Positions 48,809 to 57,670 of a stretch of DNA of 64,000 nt are shown here, piece by piece. This DNA comes from Flavobacterium sp. Root420 (GTDB lineage Bacteria > Bacteroidota > Bacteroidia > Flavobacteriales > Flavobacteriaceae), in the NCBI RefSeq assembly GCF_001427905.1, contig NZ_LMEF01000023.1:40687-104686 (forward strand), given 5' to 3'. A model generated the notes under the pieces. The model did not search any database. It had not been told where the DNA came from and saw only the letters and a list, made by a program, of their open reading frames with translations. A program made the translations under genes and the position numbers. Position 1 is the stretch's first letter; every line of letters begins with the position of its first letter.

Positions 48809-49002
48809 TTTTTTTAAGATTTAATGTTATTCTTGTTTAGGGATATCCATATACTGTGCCAAAAATAAAAAACAGATACATTTGGTCGGATAAAACATGC
48901 AGTTTATCGATCGATATTAGGTTATGTTTTTTGTAAATATCTGATTTTTAATCTGTTTTGAAATGCTTAGAAAATGAAATAAAACTGAAAAATATTTCAT
49001 TT

Positions 49003-50829
49003 TTATTTATAATCCACAATTTTTGGTTTTCCAAGTTCAAAACTTTGTAAACCATAATCTGTAGTTTCAAATGTATTGGTTTTGAAAACATTATCGCCTT
49101 CAAATGGTATAGTTGGATAGTATGACAATGACAATTGAAAAGAACTGAAAACTAAATAGTCATTACTGATTACCAAGCCAAGAGTCACTTTAGAATAAGC
49201 TTTATTTCGCCCCATCGCATTATTTGGGCTTCCTAATACTGCAATTGAATAATTAAAAAACGGATTCATACGAAATCCCCAAAGTGCGTGAGGAGAATAA
49301 GTTTGGGTTTGAAGAGATAGAAGCATTTTATTTGTTCCGTATACAGCACTGTTAAATCCGGCTAAACCATTTCGTTCGTTTATATTTAATTGATCTCCAA
49401 TGATATCTTCACGATTTACTCCAATAACAATTCTCGGATTAACAAATTGTCTTAGCTTCCAATTTCCTATACGATATAGTTTTGTAAAATAATTGCTCTC
49501 AATTGCAAATGCTGTTTCGTAGGTTTTAGACTGATGAAAAAAAGTACCTGCTTCAAAATTAGTACTGAAAAATCCCCATCTGTAATAATTTCCAAAAGAA
49601 AATTGTCCGCCTATATAAGGCCGCCAAAATGTGTTTTTATACTGATAACCGAGTGTAATTCCATAAATTCGACCAATAGGAACATCTTCAGTTTGCCCGT
49701 TTCTAAAAATATAACTGTCTTTGATAAACTTTCTGGTATTGAGTCCAATTCCTGATAAAATTAGTTTTTGATCCGAATAAAAATTCGTCGGATCGTACAA
49801 ATCTGATGGACTCTCACTAAAGTTCACATTTAGAAAACGAGCTGAAACTATCAGATTGGTTATGCCACCATTTTCAGTTTCAAATACTTTAGATGCTTTT
49901 CCAGCCCAAAAATCCTGAAAATTATATTTAAAAGGCTGATATTCATAAGTCATATCTGGTGCCTGTAAAGTATCTTTTCTAAAATCTTGTCCTACATATA
50001 CGCCACCGGCCCATTTGGTTAAAGGAGAATAGAATAGACGTTCAATATTTATTGTTTTAGAATAATTATTGTCAAGATCAATATTGTAATGTAAGGTTGC
50101 TCCAATATAAGTATTTTTAATATTCGGTACGGTATACGTTACATCATTACCGTTTCTTCCGTCATCAAAACGATTGGTAAAACGGTATTCTAATTGTTGA
50201 CCAGACCCAAAAAAATCTTTCTCTTTAAATCCAACAGAAACCCGATTGCTCGAAATAGAAAATCTCGGAATAGTACTCCAGGAGTCTAAAACACGAATAG
50301 TAATATCAATAGAATCAGAGGCTACTACCTGACGCGTTATTCGAACTGCAGTCACATATTTTTGAGCACGAATCAAACGTTCCGATTCCTGTACTTTATA
50401 ACTGTCATAAACGGAATTTCGTTTAAATAATAATAGATTTTTAATAGCAATCTTTTTCGTTTTTAGGTGCAGCCTGTTTCCTGTTCTTTCGCCCCAATTT
50501 CGAGGTACCTGCGTGGTATCTGTAACAGAATGTCCAAAAGGATCTAATGTTACAATGTTTATTCGACGGATAATTTTCCCACTATAATCAGCAGTATCTT
50601 GAGGAACAATAAAATCTTCCTTTTTTCGAGGTTTTTTTGCTCTAAATAAAAGTTTATGAAGTGTTTGAGTAAATTTATTTTTCTTAGAGTAGTTCTGAAT
50701 CTTTGTATAGATCTCAGTACTATCTTTTTTACCTTTACCGTCTTCTTTTTTAGTATTTATCTGTGCTTGAGTAATTTGCATACAAAAGCATAATGAGATA
50801 AAAAAAACTATTTTTTTAATTAGAGACAT
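49003..50829 (-). CDS. POTRA-containing outer-membrane beta-barrel protein
   Basis: 608 residues, signal peptide (about 1-22, cleavage near TQAQ). After a basic linker, KIIRRINIVTLDPFGHS begins a POTRA-like domain (about 85-185). From about 195 the sequence has alternating aromatic and polar strands of a 16-strand-type barrel, e.g. SIDITIRVLDSWSTIPRF then QQLEYRFTNRFDDG. It resembles Omp85/TamA-type surface-assembly proteins, but the family cannot be proved here. The ending YGLQSFELGKPKIVDYK lacks the usual terminal Phe, so a typical BamA recognition end is absent. Confidence 0.65.
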   Translation of the reverse strand: MSLIKKIVFFISLCFCMQITQAQINTKKEDGKGKKDSTEIYTKIQNYSKKNKFTQTLHKLLFRAKKPRKKEDFIVPQDTADYSGKIIRRINIVTLDPFGHSVTDTTQVPRNWGERTGNRLHLKTKKIAIKNLLLFKRNSVYDSYKVQESERLIRAQKYVTAVRITRQVVASDSIDITIRVLDSWSTIPRFSISSNRVSVGFKEKDFFGSGQQLEYRFTNRFDDGRNGNDVTYTVPNIKNTYIGATLHYNIDLDNNYSKTINIERLFYSPLTKWAGGVYVGQDFRKDTLQAPDMTYEYQPFKYNFQDFWAGKASKVFETENGGITNLIVSARFLNVNFSESPSDLYDPTNFYSDQKLILSGIGLNTRKFIKDSYIFRNGQTEDVPIGRIYGITLGYQYKNTFWRPYIGGQFSFGNYYRWGFFSTNFEAGTFFHQSKTYETAFAIESNYFTKLYRIGNWKLRQFVNPRIVIGVNREDIIGDQLNINERNGLAGFNSAVYGTNKMLLSLQTQTYSPHALWGFRMNPFFNYSIAVLGSPNNAMGRNKAYSKVTLGLVISNDYLVFSSFQLSLSYYPTIPFEGDNVFKTNTFETTDYGLQSFELGKPKIVDYK

Positions 50830-50900
50830 TCAGGTATTTTTTTGCTGCACAAGAGGATTTTTATATGAATATAAGTAAAATAAGAGTAACATTTTTGTTA

Positions 50901-52013
50901 TTAGTTTATTTTCGATTCAATTTTAGCTTTTCTAATCTGCCACTTAAATTTTCTTGGCATATGATTGCCCATTAAATAGCCCCACGGTTCTAAAGATTCG
51001 ATTCGTTCAAAAATAATTTTTAAAATTGCCAGTAACGGAATTGCCAAAAACATACCCGAAATTCCTGCAGCAGCACCCCCAACAATAATTCCTATAATAG
51101 ATACAAAAGCATTGATCTCTACTTTTGAATTAATTATTAAAGGCACAAGCAGATTATTATCGATTAACTGAACAATAACATTTACAAGTAAAATACTTAA
51201 AATTACTGAAGTTTCAGGAGTTGCGGTTAAGGAAGCTAAAAGACTAATCACACCCGCAATTGTTATTCCTATATAAGGTATCAAATTTAATATTCCGGTT
51301 ATTAATCCTAACAGAATAAAATATTTTACACCCACAATCCACAGGCCTAAACCCGTAAGAATTGAAACTGCAATCATTTCTAATAATAAGCTGACAATAT
51401 AATTGTTTATTGAAAGTCTAATTTGTGCAAGAATATCTTTTAGGGCAGGGTGATCTTCTTTATTAATTAATTTTGCCAAAAAAAGAATAAAATGGTCTTT
51501 ATAAAGTAGAAACAAGAAAGTGTAAATAGGGATGATAGTACAATCTAGAAGAAGATCTGTAATTGATAATATCGCCGAACTAACAGTACCAGCACCTCCA
51601 TTTTTTACTGAATCTTTTGTTACGGTATCAATGTATTTTTTTTGTTCGCCAATGCTAATATGAAAATTCTCCTTTATAAATTTATGAACCTCAGTGATAA
51701 AATAATTGGTGTTTTTCTTTATGGCATCAAAATCGTTGGCAATATCTTTGACCTGATAAGAGATAAAAACTAGGATTCCAACAATAAGCGCGGCAAATGT
51801 TAGGACACAAATTATTGCAGCAAGATGCCGTGAAAATTTAAATCTTACATTTAATAAGGTGAAAATAGGGAGTAATAAAACGGCAAATAAAAAGGCCATT
51901 AATACAGGTGTAATAATATTTTTTCCAATGCAGAATATTGCAGCAAAACAAATTAAACTTACAAGTATAAGGGAAAGTTTTGCATAAAAAGGCAATTTGA
52001 CTGAACGAATCAT
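50901..52013 (-). CDS. AI-2E family transporter
   Basis: 370 residues with about eight transmembrane helices. Typical AI-2E (PerM/TqsA) features are the GVISLLASLTATPE and NLIPYIGITIAG segments and the periplasmic helical section near 80-150 (VHKFIKENFHISIGEQ). Some members export autoinducer-2, others Na+; the substrate here is unknown. The ATG overlaps by four bases (ATGA) with the end of a weak open frame of unclear meaning upstream. Confidence 0.88.
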   Translation of the reverse strand: MIRSVKLPFYAKLSLILVSLICFAAIFCIGKNIITPVLMAFLFAVLLLPIFTLLNVRFKFSRHLAAIICVLTFAALIVGILVFISYQVKDIANDFDAIKKNTNYFITEVHKFIKENFHISIGEQKKYIDTVTKDSVKNGGAGTVSSAILSITDLLLDCTIIPIYTFLFLLYKDHFILFLAKLINKEDHPALKDILAQIRLSINNYIVSLLLEMIAVSILTGLGLWIVGVKYFILLGLITGILNLIPYIGITIAGVISLLASLTATPETSVILSILLVNVIVQLIDNNLLVPLIINSKVEINAFVSIIGIIVGGAAAGISGMFLAIPLLAILKIIFERIESLEPWGYLMGNHMPRKFKWQIRKAKIESKIN

Positions 52014-52130
52014 TTTGGTAGTAAAAAATTAGGTTTAGAAATCGGAATAAGATCTAAACAAATTTCCTTATTTTTTCCAAAAACAGCGTTGTACGTTTCT
52101 GTAGTAACGTTATAAAATTCCCATTCACAT

Positions 52131-52661
52131 TTAATCGAAAAACTCTTTGTCTTCGTAATGCGTTGGCATAATAGAAATGCCTTTTTGGAGTAATAGATTA
52201 TTTGGAAAAATGATTCTTTCGCCTTCTTTGGTTCTTAAGTTGACATGAAAAGCGCTAATATCTTCGATTTCAGCTTCAATTGGAAAGTCTTTATCATGAA
52301 TTTTAATCGTGTCACCAATTTTGAAAGGAAACGAAAAAAACAAAATCATCCCAGAAGTAATATTGCTCAAAATAGACCATTGCGCGAACATAGCAACACC
52401 AATAACAGTTGTAACGGAGGAAACCGTAAAAAAAATATCCTCGGTATTAACGCCCCAAATGATAATCAAACTTATCGTAACCAAAATATTCATCAAAATA
52501 TGAATGTATTTGATCACTAAATTTGTTCGATGTTCTAATAATTGACTGCTGCTAGCGTACCGACGAATCAATTTGGCAACAATAATTCTTAAAGCCGCCA
52601 GGGTTAAAAGAAGTATTATAGTTGTTACTATTTCCTGACTATATTCTTTAAAAGAAAACAT
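52131..52661 (-). CDS. Small MscS-type mechanosensitive channel protein
   Basis: 176 residues: three membrane helices (about 12-30, 52-71, 75-100) followed by the MscS beta domain (FPFKIGDTIKIHDKDFPIEAEIEDISAFHVNLRTKEGERIIFPNN). The pore helix contains the expected small residues (SNITSGMILF). It is shorter than E. coli MscS (286), lacking the large C-terminal cage domain, as many small Bacteroidota members do. It opens on osmotic downshift in known homologues. Confidence 0.85.
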   Translation of the reverse strand: MFSFKEYSQEIVTTIILLLTLAALRIIVAKLIRRYASSSQLLEHRTNLVIKYIHILMNILVTISLIIIWGVNTEDIFFTVSSVTTVIGVAMFAQWSILSNITSGMILFFSFPFKIGDTIKIHDKDFPIEAEIEDISAFHVNLRTKEGERIIFPNNLLLQKGISIMPTHYEDKEFFD

Positions 52662-52672
52662 AAATTATTTTT

Positions 52673-53257
52673 TTACACTAAAGTACTCAAATATTCGTAA
52701 ACTTTTGCTGTCGGTAATCCCATAACATTGGTGTAAGAGCCTTCAACTTTTGCAACTGCCATAAAACCAAACCATTCCTGAATGCCATATGCACCAGCTT
52801 TGTCATAAGGTTTGTAATTTTCTATATAATACAAAATAGCTTCGTCAGATAAATCATTGAAAGTTACTTTAGTAACATCATTTAAAAGAGTAGAAGCAGT
52901 GTTGGTTTTAAAACAAACTGATGTAAAAACTTCGTGAGAGGTATTTGACATTGATCTGATCATTTCAAAAGCTTCATCAGCATTTTTAGGTTTTCCTAAA
53001 GCTTTATTTTGATGCCATACAATGGTGTCGCTGGTTATTAATATTTCATTTTCTTTGAGTTCACCTTCAAAAGCATTTGCTTTTAATTGGGCTAAAAAAT
53101 CAGTGATCTCAACCGCTTTTAATTCAGGCGGATAAATTTCTTCAACATCTTTCAGTCTAATTTCGAAATCCAAATCTAAATCCTTGAAAAATTGCTGTCT
53201 TCGTGGCGAGCCAGAAGCCAGAATCAGGGTATATTTTTTTAATTTTTCTTTAAGCAT
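52673..53257 (-). CDS. maf: Maf-like nucleoside triphosphate pyrophosphatase
   Basis: 194 residues of the Maf/HAM1 family. The catalytic start LILASGSPRRQQFFKDLDL (P-loop-like SGSPRR) and the ITSDTIVW and YDKAGAYGIQEW motifs are present. It hydrolyses dTTP, UTP or modified nucleotides to limit misincorporation. The ATG at 53257 overlaps the UbiA gene end by 8 bp, so the two are cotranscribed. Confidence 0.93.
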   Translation of the reverse strand: MLKEKLKKYTLILASGSPRRQQFFKDLDLDFEIRLKDVEEIYPPELKAVEITDFLAQLKANAFEGELKENEILITSDTIVWHQNKALGKPKNADEAFEMIRSMSNTSHEVFTSVCFKTNTASTLLNDVTKVTFNDLSDEAILYYIENYKPYDKAGAYGIQEWFGFMAVAKVEGSYTNVMGLPTAKVYEYLSTLV

Positions 53258-54176
53258 TGAATTTGATATTTAAGGTAATAACTACTATTGATAAAATTCC
53301 GAAAAGTAAAATCAATTTTAAAACGGTACTTAAATGATGAAAATCTTTTTGTGATTTTGCACTAAATATTTTTACTATGAAATACAAAAGAGGAGCTAAA
53401 ACAAAAGCAAAGGCATATAAAGTTACAATAAGAAGATCGTTTTCTACAAAGTATTTATTGATATAAAGCAACGATAATATAAACGGAACAATAGCAAATC
53501 CCAAGGCAATTTTTGCGGTTCTGCTTATTCCAATTGCAATTGGTAACGTATTCATTCCTTGATTATAATCGCCATTTACATCTTCAATATCTTTCACTAT
53601 TTCACGAATAAAATTAATCATAAAAGCAAACAACGCATAATCAATTAATATTGAAAACAAACTCGCCATTTGCGCCTGATTGTCAACATCTGTTGCTGGA
53701 AAAATATCAAAAATACCAATGATAATAACACTTAAAGCAAGTAGTAATGCTACGACAAAATTCCCTAAAAGCATGATCTGTTTTAAAGTTGTCGAATAGA
53801 AATAAAGCAAAGAAGCAATTAAGATAAAAATAGTAGCAAAACCAGGTCTCATAATCACATTTGACAAATAAAATCCAATCGCAACACCCGTAATATTTAA
53901 TCCGAAATAGATATTATAAGCACGTGTTTCGGTAATTCCTTTCCCAATAACAACATCATTTGGCTTGTTGATGGTGTCTGAGGCAACATCAAAAATATTA
54001 TTAATCACATAACCCGCAGCGGCCAATAAAATGGTGCTTAAAACCAATAATCCATATTGCCAATCAGTTAAAGCTAATTGAATATCTTGTTGTTTTAAAA
54101 ATGAATAACGAAATAATAGCTGCATAAATGCAAGCATCAATAGATTTTGGTACCGAATGAGTTTGAGGTATTTCAT
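53250..54176 (-). CDS. UbiA-family prenyltransferase (geranylgeranylglyceryl-phosphate type)
   Basis: 308 residues, about nine membrane helices. The two Asp-rich motifs are present: NNIFDVASD (Asp63, Asp67) and DIEDVNGD near 195-202. Flavobacterial members in this spot are usually assigned as (di)geranylgeranylglycerol-phosphate geranylgeranyltransferases, enzymes related to archaeal lipid synthesis. The exact acceptor cannot be shown from sequence. It is placed between maf and a KdsC-like phosphatase, a cluster I recall from other Flavobacteria. Confidence 0.78.
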   Translation of the reverse strand: MKYLKLIRYQNLLMLAFMQLLFRYSFLKQQDIQLALTDWQYGLLVLSTILLAAAGYVINNIFDVASDTINKPNDVVIGKGITETRAYNIYFGLNITGVAIGFYLSNVIMRPGFATIFILIASLLYFYSTTLKQIMLLGNFVVALLLALSVIIIGIFDIFPATDVDNQAQMASLFSILIDYALFAFMINFIREIVKDIEDVNGDYNQGMNTLPIAIGISRTAKIALGFAIVPFILSLLYINKYFVENDLLIVTLYAFAFVLAPLLYFIVKIFSAKSQKDFHHLSTVLKLILLFGILSIVVITLNIKFNA

Positions 54177-54189
54177 TTTTTTCTTTAGT

Positions 54190-54221
54190 TACAAAGGTTC
54201 AGAGAGACAAAGGTTCAAAGG
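54190..54221 (-). repeat. ACAAAGGTTCA repeat
   Basis: ACAAAGGTTCA occurs twice (54190-54200 and 54207-54217 by eye), followed by AAGG, in the spacer between the UbiA and KdsC-like genes. It belongs to the same style of short dispersed word as the CCTTAGAA units near 38102. No gene is seen there. Confidence 0.45.
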
Positions 54222-54255
54222 TTTTATTGAATGAATAATTCACAATTAACCATTA

Positions 54256-54783
54256 TTAATCATGTTTTCCGTTAAAATATTCCATCCATTTTCCCTGCAC
54301 TTTCATTACTTGTTCAATTACGTCACGTGCAGCGCCTCTTCCTCCTTTTACGTGTGAGATATAACGGCTGATATTTTTGATTTCAGGGCTTGCATCTTGT
54401 GGGCAGGTTGGTAATCCAACTAATTTCATGACATGAAAGTCAGGAATATCGTCGCCCATGTATAATACTTGTTCTGGTTTTATATTGTAAATATCGGTGT
54501 ATTCCTTAAAGGTTTCTACTTTATCAGGAGTTCCTAAATGAATATCAGTAATCCCTAAATTACGAAGTCTAACGCGAACGCCTTCATTGCTTCCGCCAGA
54601 AATAACGCAGACATTATAGCCGCTTTCTACAGCTGCTTTCATGGCATAACCATCACGAATATTCATTGTGCGAAGAATTTCTCCTTCATTGGTTACAAAA
54701 ACTGAACTGTCTGTAAGTACACCATCAACATCAAAAATAAACGTTGTGATGTCATTCATTATTTCTTTATAACTTTTTGCCAT
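54256..54783 (-). CDS. KdsC-like HAD phosphatase
   Basis: 175 residues, cap-less HAD (C0) phosphatase. Motif I FIFDVDGVLTDSSVF has Asp18 and Asp20; NIRDGYAMKAAVESGYNVCVISGG and the YMGDDIPDFHVM motif follow. This is the KDO-8-phosphate phosphatase (KdsC) type used in lipopolysaccharide inner-core synthesis. KdsA/KdsB are not nearby, so the substrate is inferred. It overlaps the DUF2520 gene by 17 bp. Confidence 0.83.
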   Translation of the reverse strand: MAKSYKEIMNDITTFIFDVDGVLTDSSVFVTNEGEILRTMNIRDGYAMKAAVESGYNVCVISGGSNEGVRVRLRNLGITDIHLGTPDKVETFKEYTDIYNIKPEQVLYMGDDIPDFHVMKLVGLPTCPQDASPEIKNISRYISHVKGGRGAARDVIEQVMKVQGKWMEYFNGKHD

Positions 54784-55528
54784 TATGCTGTATAGATTGT
54801 GTTAGTATTTTATAAATATTCTTTTGATTTTCTGTGGTTAAATAATTCAAATGTGCTTTAATTGTACTGGAGTCATTGCGTTTTGCAGGTCCTGTTTGTG
54901 CATCAATTGGGTCTAAAGTTTTTATTTTTTCAGCAGTTTCCTGAATCAAGGGTTTCAAAATCTCAAACGAAACCTGATTTTCATCACAAATTTCCTGACC
55001 AATCTGATATAAATGGTTCGTGAAATTATTCACAAAAACGGCTGCTACATGCAATGCTTTTCGTTGTTCTGAATTTATTGGAAAAACGGCATTTGAAATA
55101 CTTTTGGCGACAGTTTCCAAAACACGAAAGTCAAATGTATTTTCAGCTTCCAGACAAATCGGAATTACAGAAAAATCAATGTCTTTATTCTTTGAAAAAG
55201 TTTGAAGGGGATAAAAAACGCCTTTACGATTTTTATCGTCTAACGTTTCGATGGAAGCTGCTCCCGAAGTATGAACCACAAGTTGATTGTTAAACGGTAT
55301 TTTTTGTGAAACTTCTGAAATTGAATTGTCTGAAACAGCAATAATATATAAATCAGCTTCTTTTAAATTTTCAAAATCATTTACAATTTTATCATAATCA
55401 ATTAGAGAAGCCAAAGTTTCTTTTTTTCTCGAAAATACTTGTGCAATTTCGACAGCTTCACTTTTAGAGAAAGCTTTTATCAAATGCTGCGCAACATTTC
55501 CTGAACCAATTAACGTTATTCGAATCAT
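54767..55528 (-). CDS. Rossmann/DUF2520 domain protein
   Basis: 253 residues. N-terminal dinucleotide-binding motif LIGSGNVAQHLIKAF, then a 6-phosphogluconate-dehydrogenase-like C-terminal helical domain labelled DUF2520 (LHVAAVFVNNFTNHLYQIG, LDPIDAQTGPAKRND). It is a probable NAD(P)-dependent oxidoreductase of unknown substrate. TATTTTTG (55533-55540, minus) lies only 5 nt before the ATG, so the mRNA may be almost leaderless. Confidence 0.85.
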   Translation of the reverse strand: MIRITLIGSGNVAQHLIKAFSKSEAVEIAQVFSRKKETLASLIDYDKIVNDFENLKEADLYIIAVSDNSISEVSQKIPFNNQLVVHTSGAASIETLDDKNRKGVFYPLQTFSKNKDIDFSVIPICLEAENTFDFRVLETVAKSISNAVFPINSEQRKALHVAAVFVNNFTNHLYQIGQEICDENQVSFEILKPLIQETAEKIKTLDPIDAQTGPAKRNDSSTIKAHLNYLTTENQKNIYKILTQSIQHNGKKL

Positions 55529-55619
55529 AAAGCAAAAATAAGATTATTTTTTAAAGTAGGTTGTTTTTACCAGTTTGTCCTTCATTTAAAAACCTCTTAA
55601 TTATTTAAATTTTTACACA

Positions 55620-55663
55620 AAATAAAAACCCGTTACTTAACTAATTATAAGTAACGGGTTTAT
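55620..55663 (-). terminator. Terminator of the GH28 gene
   Basis: Perfect 14-bp stem AAACCCGTTACTTA/TAAGTAACGGGTTT (55626-55639 with 55648-55661), then a T-rich run on the minus strand. Confidence 0.85.
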
Positions 55664-55680
55664 TCTAAATTTTAGTGCGT

Positions 55681-57369
55681 TTAAAGTTTTACGGCGCCTT
55701 TTGAAACGGCTTCGCTAATAGTTGTTTTTTTAACATATTCTGTTTTTTTAGAAGAAATTAATTCTATTTTTTCACTTGCAGTACCATCAATTATAACGGC
55801 TTTTGGCGAAGTGGAGTTGAATTCAACATCTTTCAGAACCATATTTTTACCATTGTATATTTCGAATATCGTCGGATTTTTAATATCTAATTTGGCATTA
55901 GTAATTTTAATTCCGTTAGCATCAATTATAGAAAACCCTTTATCAGCGGTTATAATCAAATTAGAAAGTTCGATGTTTTGCAGATTCATTTCTGGTAAAC
56001 CTTGTAAAAATACAGCCTGCTGTGCCCCTTTAATCGTAATATTTTTGATTGAAATATTTTTAAACTGAGGTGTTTCTTCGTTTACCGGAATTACCTGAGT
56101 TTTAATTTTAGTATCTCCTTCTGCCAATGTTTCTTCTATAGATTTTCCTCCATAATAGAGATTAAAAGAAATCGCCTGAGATGGAATATCAGTCATAAAA
56201 ATATCCGAAATAAAGATATTTTCAACTACTCCGCCACGTCCTCTGTTGCTTTTAAAACGAAGTCCAACATCCGTCCCCATAAAAGTACAGTTTGAAACGT
56301 GAAGATTTTTTACGCCGCCTGACATTTCACTTCCAACAGTTACACCGCCATGTCCATGATATACGATATTGTTTTTTACAATTATATTTTCACACGGAAC
56401 ACCTCTTTCACGACCATCCTTATCTTTTCCTGATTTGATACAAATCGCGTCATCACCTACATCAAAACTAGAATTTTCTACCAATACATTTTTACATGAT
56501 TCAACGTCAAGTCCATCTCCGTTTTGAGAATGCCACGGATTTCTAACGGTAACATTACGAACAATTAAATCTTCAACCATAAGTGGATGAATATTCCATG
56601 CCGGAGAATTTTGAAAAACCGGTCCGTCAAAAAGAACTCTTTTACTATTCTGGATACTCACCATTACCGGACGAAGAAAGTCATGAATAGCTTCAAATTC
56701 TTCTTTGGTTTTTAAATCAAGACGTACATTTTGATCGGCTCCAACAGAAGCTTTCATAAAAGTCTCAGATGGATACCAGCTTTCTTTTTTATCATTTAAA
56801 ACACCTCCAGAAGCAATTACTTTTTTCCATTGGCTTTCGGTTAGTTTGCTCTTTTTTACTTGTCTCCAAACTTCTCCTGAACCGTCCCAAACACCATTTC
56901 CTGTAAAAGCAATATTTTCAAGATTTTTACCGTAAATAGGAGAGATGCAACGCCAGGTATTCAATCCCTCAAAACTGGTTTGAATAATAGGATATAAACT
57001 TTTATCGGTTGAAAATTTTATTAATGCACCTGTTTCAGCGTGCAATTCAATATTACTTTTTAAGATAATCGGACCCGTAAGCCAGATTCCTGGTGGAATT
57101 ATTATTTTTCCACCACCTTTTTTTGAAACGGCATCTATGGCATCGGCGAAAGCCTTAGTGTTTAAAACATAACCACCGTTAATAGCACCAAATTCTTTTA
57201 TGTTTACGGTATTATTTGGGATTTTTGGCTCTTGAATTTTTGCCATTTTAAATTCAATATTTTCGTACGAATCGTAAGGCTGTGAATTTTGGGCAATTGT
57301 ATTAGTTGACCAGTTTCCTAGTAAAATGGTTAGAGCAATACAAAATAAGTTAATAGGTTTAGTTTTCAT
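55681..57369 (-). CDS. Exported GH28 polygalacturonase
   Basis: 562 residues with a signal peptide (about 1-27, ending NTIAQ). The GH28 parallel beta-helix carries all catalytic signatures: NGDGLDVES, GDDAICIKSG, and GHGGVTVGSE, followed by RFKSNRGRGGVVENI. It hydrolyses polygalacturonic acid or related pectin parts, in the periplasm or outside. No SusC/SusD pair is in the window, so this is a solitary enzyme. ATG 57369 is preferred over a TTG at 57408. Its promoter has a LacI-type palindrome between the -33 and -7 boxes, so it is probably induced by a sugar. Confidence 0.92.
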   Translation of the reverse strand: MKTKPINLFCIALTILLGNWSTNTIAQNSQPYDSYENIEFKMAKIQEPKIPNNTVNIKEFGAINGGYVLNTKAFADAIDAVSKKGGGKIIIPPGIWLTGPIILKSNIELHAETGALIKFSTDKSLYPIIQTSFEGLNTWRCISPIYGKNLENIAFTGNGVWDGSGEVWRQVKKSKLTESQWKKVIASGGVLNDKKESWYPSETFMKASVGADQNVRLDLKTKEEFEAIHDFLRPVMVSIQNSKRVLFDGPVFQNSPAWNIHPLMVEDLIVRNVTVRNPWHSQNGDGLDVESCKNVLVENSSFDVGDDAICIKSGKDKDGRERGVPCENIIVKNNIVYHGHGGVTVGSEMSGGVKNLHVSNCTFMGTDVGLRFKSNRGRGGVVENIFISDIFMTDIPSQAISFNLYYGGKSIEETLAEGDTKIKTQVIPVNEETPQFKNISIKNITIKGAQQAVFLQGLPEMNLQNIELSNLIITADKGFSIIDANGIKITNAKLDIKNPTIFEIYNGKNMVLKDVEFNSTSPKAVIIDGTASEKIELISSKKTEYVKKTTISEAVSKGAVKL

Positions 57370-57464
57370 GCTTTTAATTATATGAAGTTTGGTTGTTAGT
57401 AGAAACAATTCTTATAAATAAGTTGATTTTTTAATGATAGTAAAAAAATAGCTCCAATAAAAAA

Positions 57465-57493
57465 CAAATTTACAATGTAATCGATTACACAAA
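57465..57493 (-). promoter_or_regulatory. GH28 promoter with LacI-type operator in the spacer
   Basis: Minus strand: TTTG (57490-57493), 17-nt spacer, TAAATTTG (57465-57472). The perfect palindrome TGTAATCGATTACA (57476-57489) fills the spacer and fits the LacI/CcpA family consensus TGNAANCGNTTNCA. A bound repressor would directly block RNA polymerase. The regulator gene is not in the window. Confidence 0.7.
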
Positions 57494-57610
57494 TCTAATA
57501 AAAAATATTTACTATCAAAGAAATTATTGAATTCTATTTAATTCGGGTTTGTTAATGAAATTTAAAAATGAAACTAGCCTTTTTTGGTTTTTATTAACAA
57601 AAGGCAAATA

Positions 57611-57639
57611 TTGGAACTCAACATTTTTAAGTACTTTTG
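57611..57639 (+). promoter_or_regulatory. Promoter of the cytochrome c biogenesis gene
   Basis: TTG (57611-57613), 18-nt spacer, TACTTTTG (57632-57639), 31 nt before the ATG at 57671. Confidence 0.65.
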
Positions 57640-57670
57640 TGGCACTTTTATACAATGTAATTCCTCAGAA

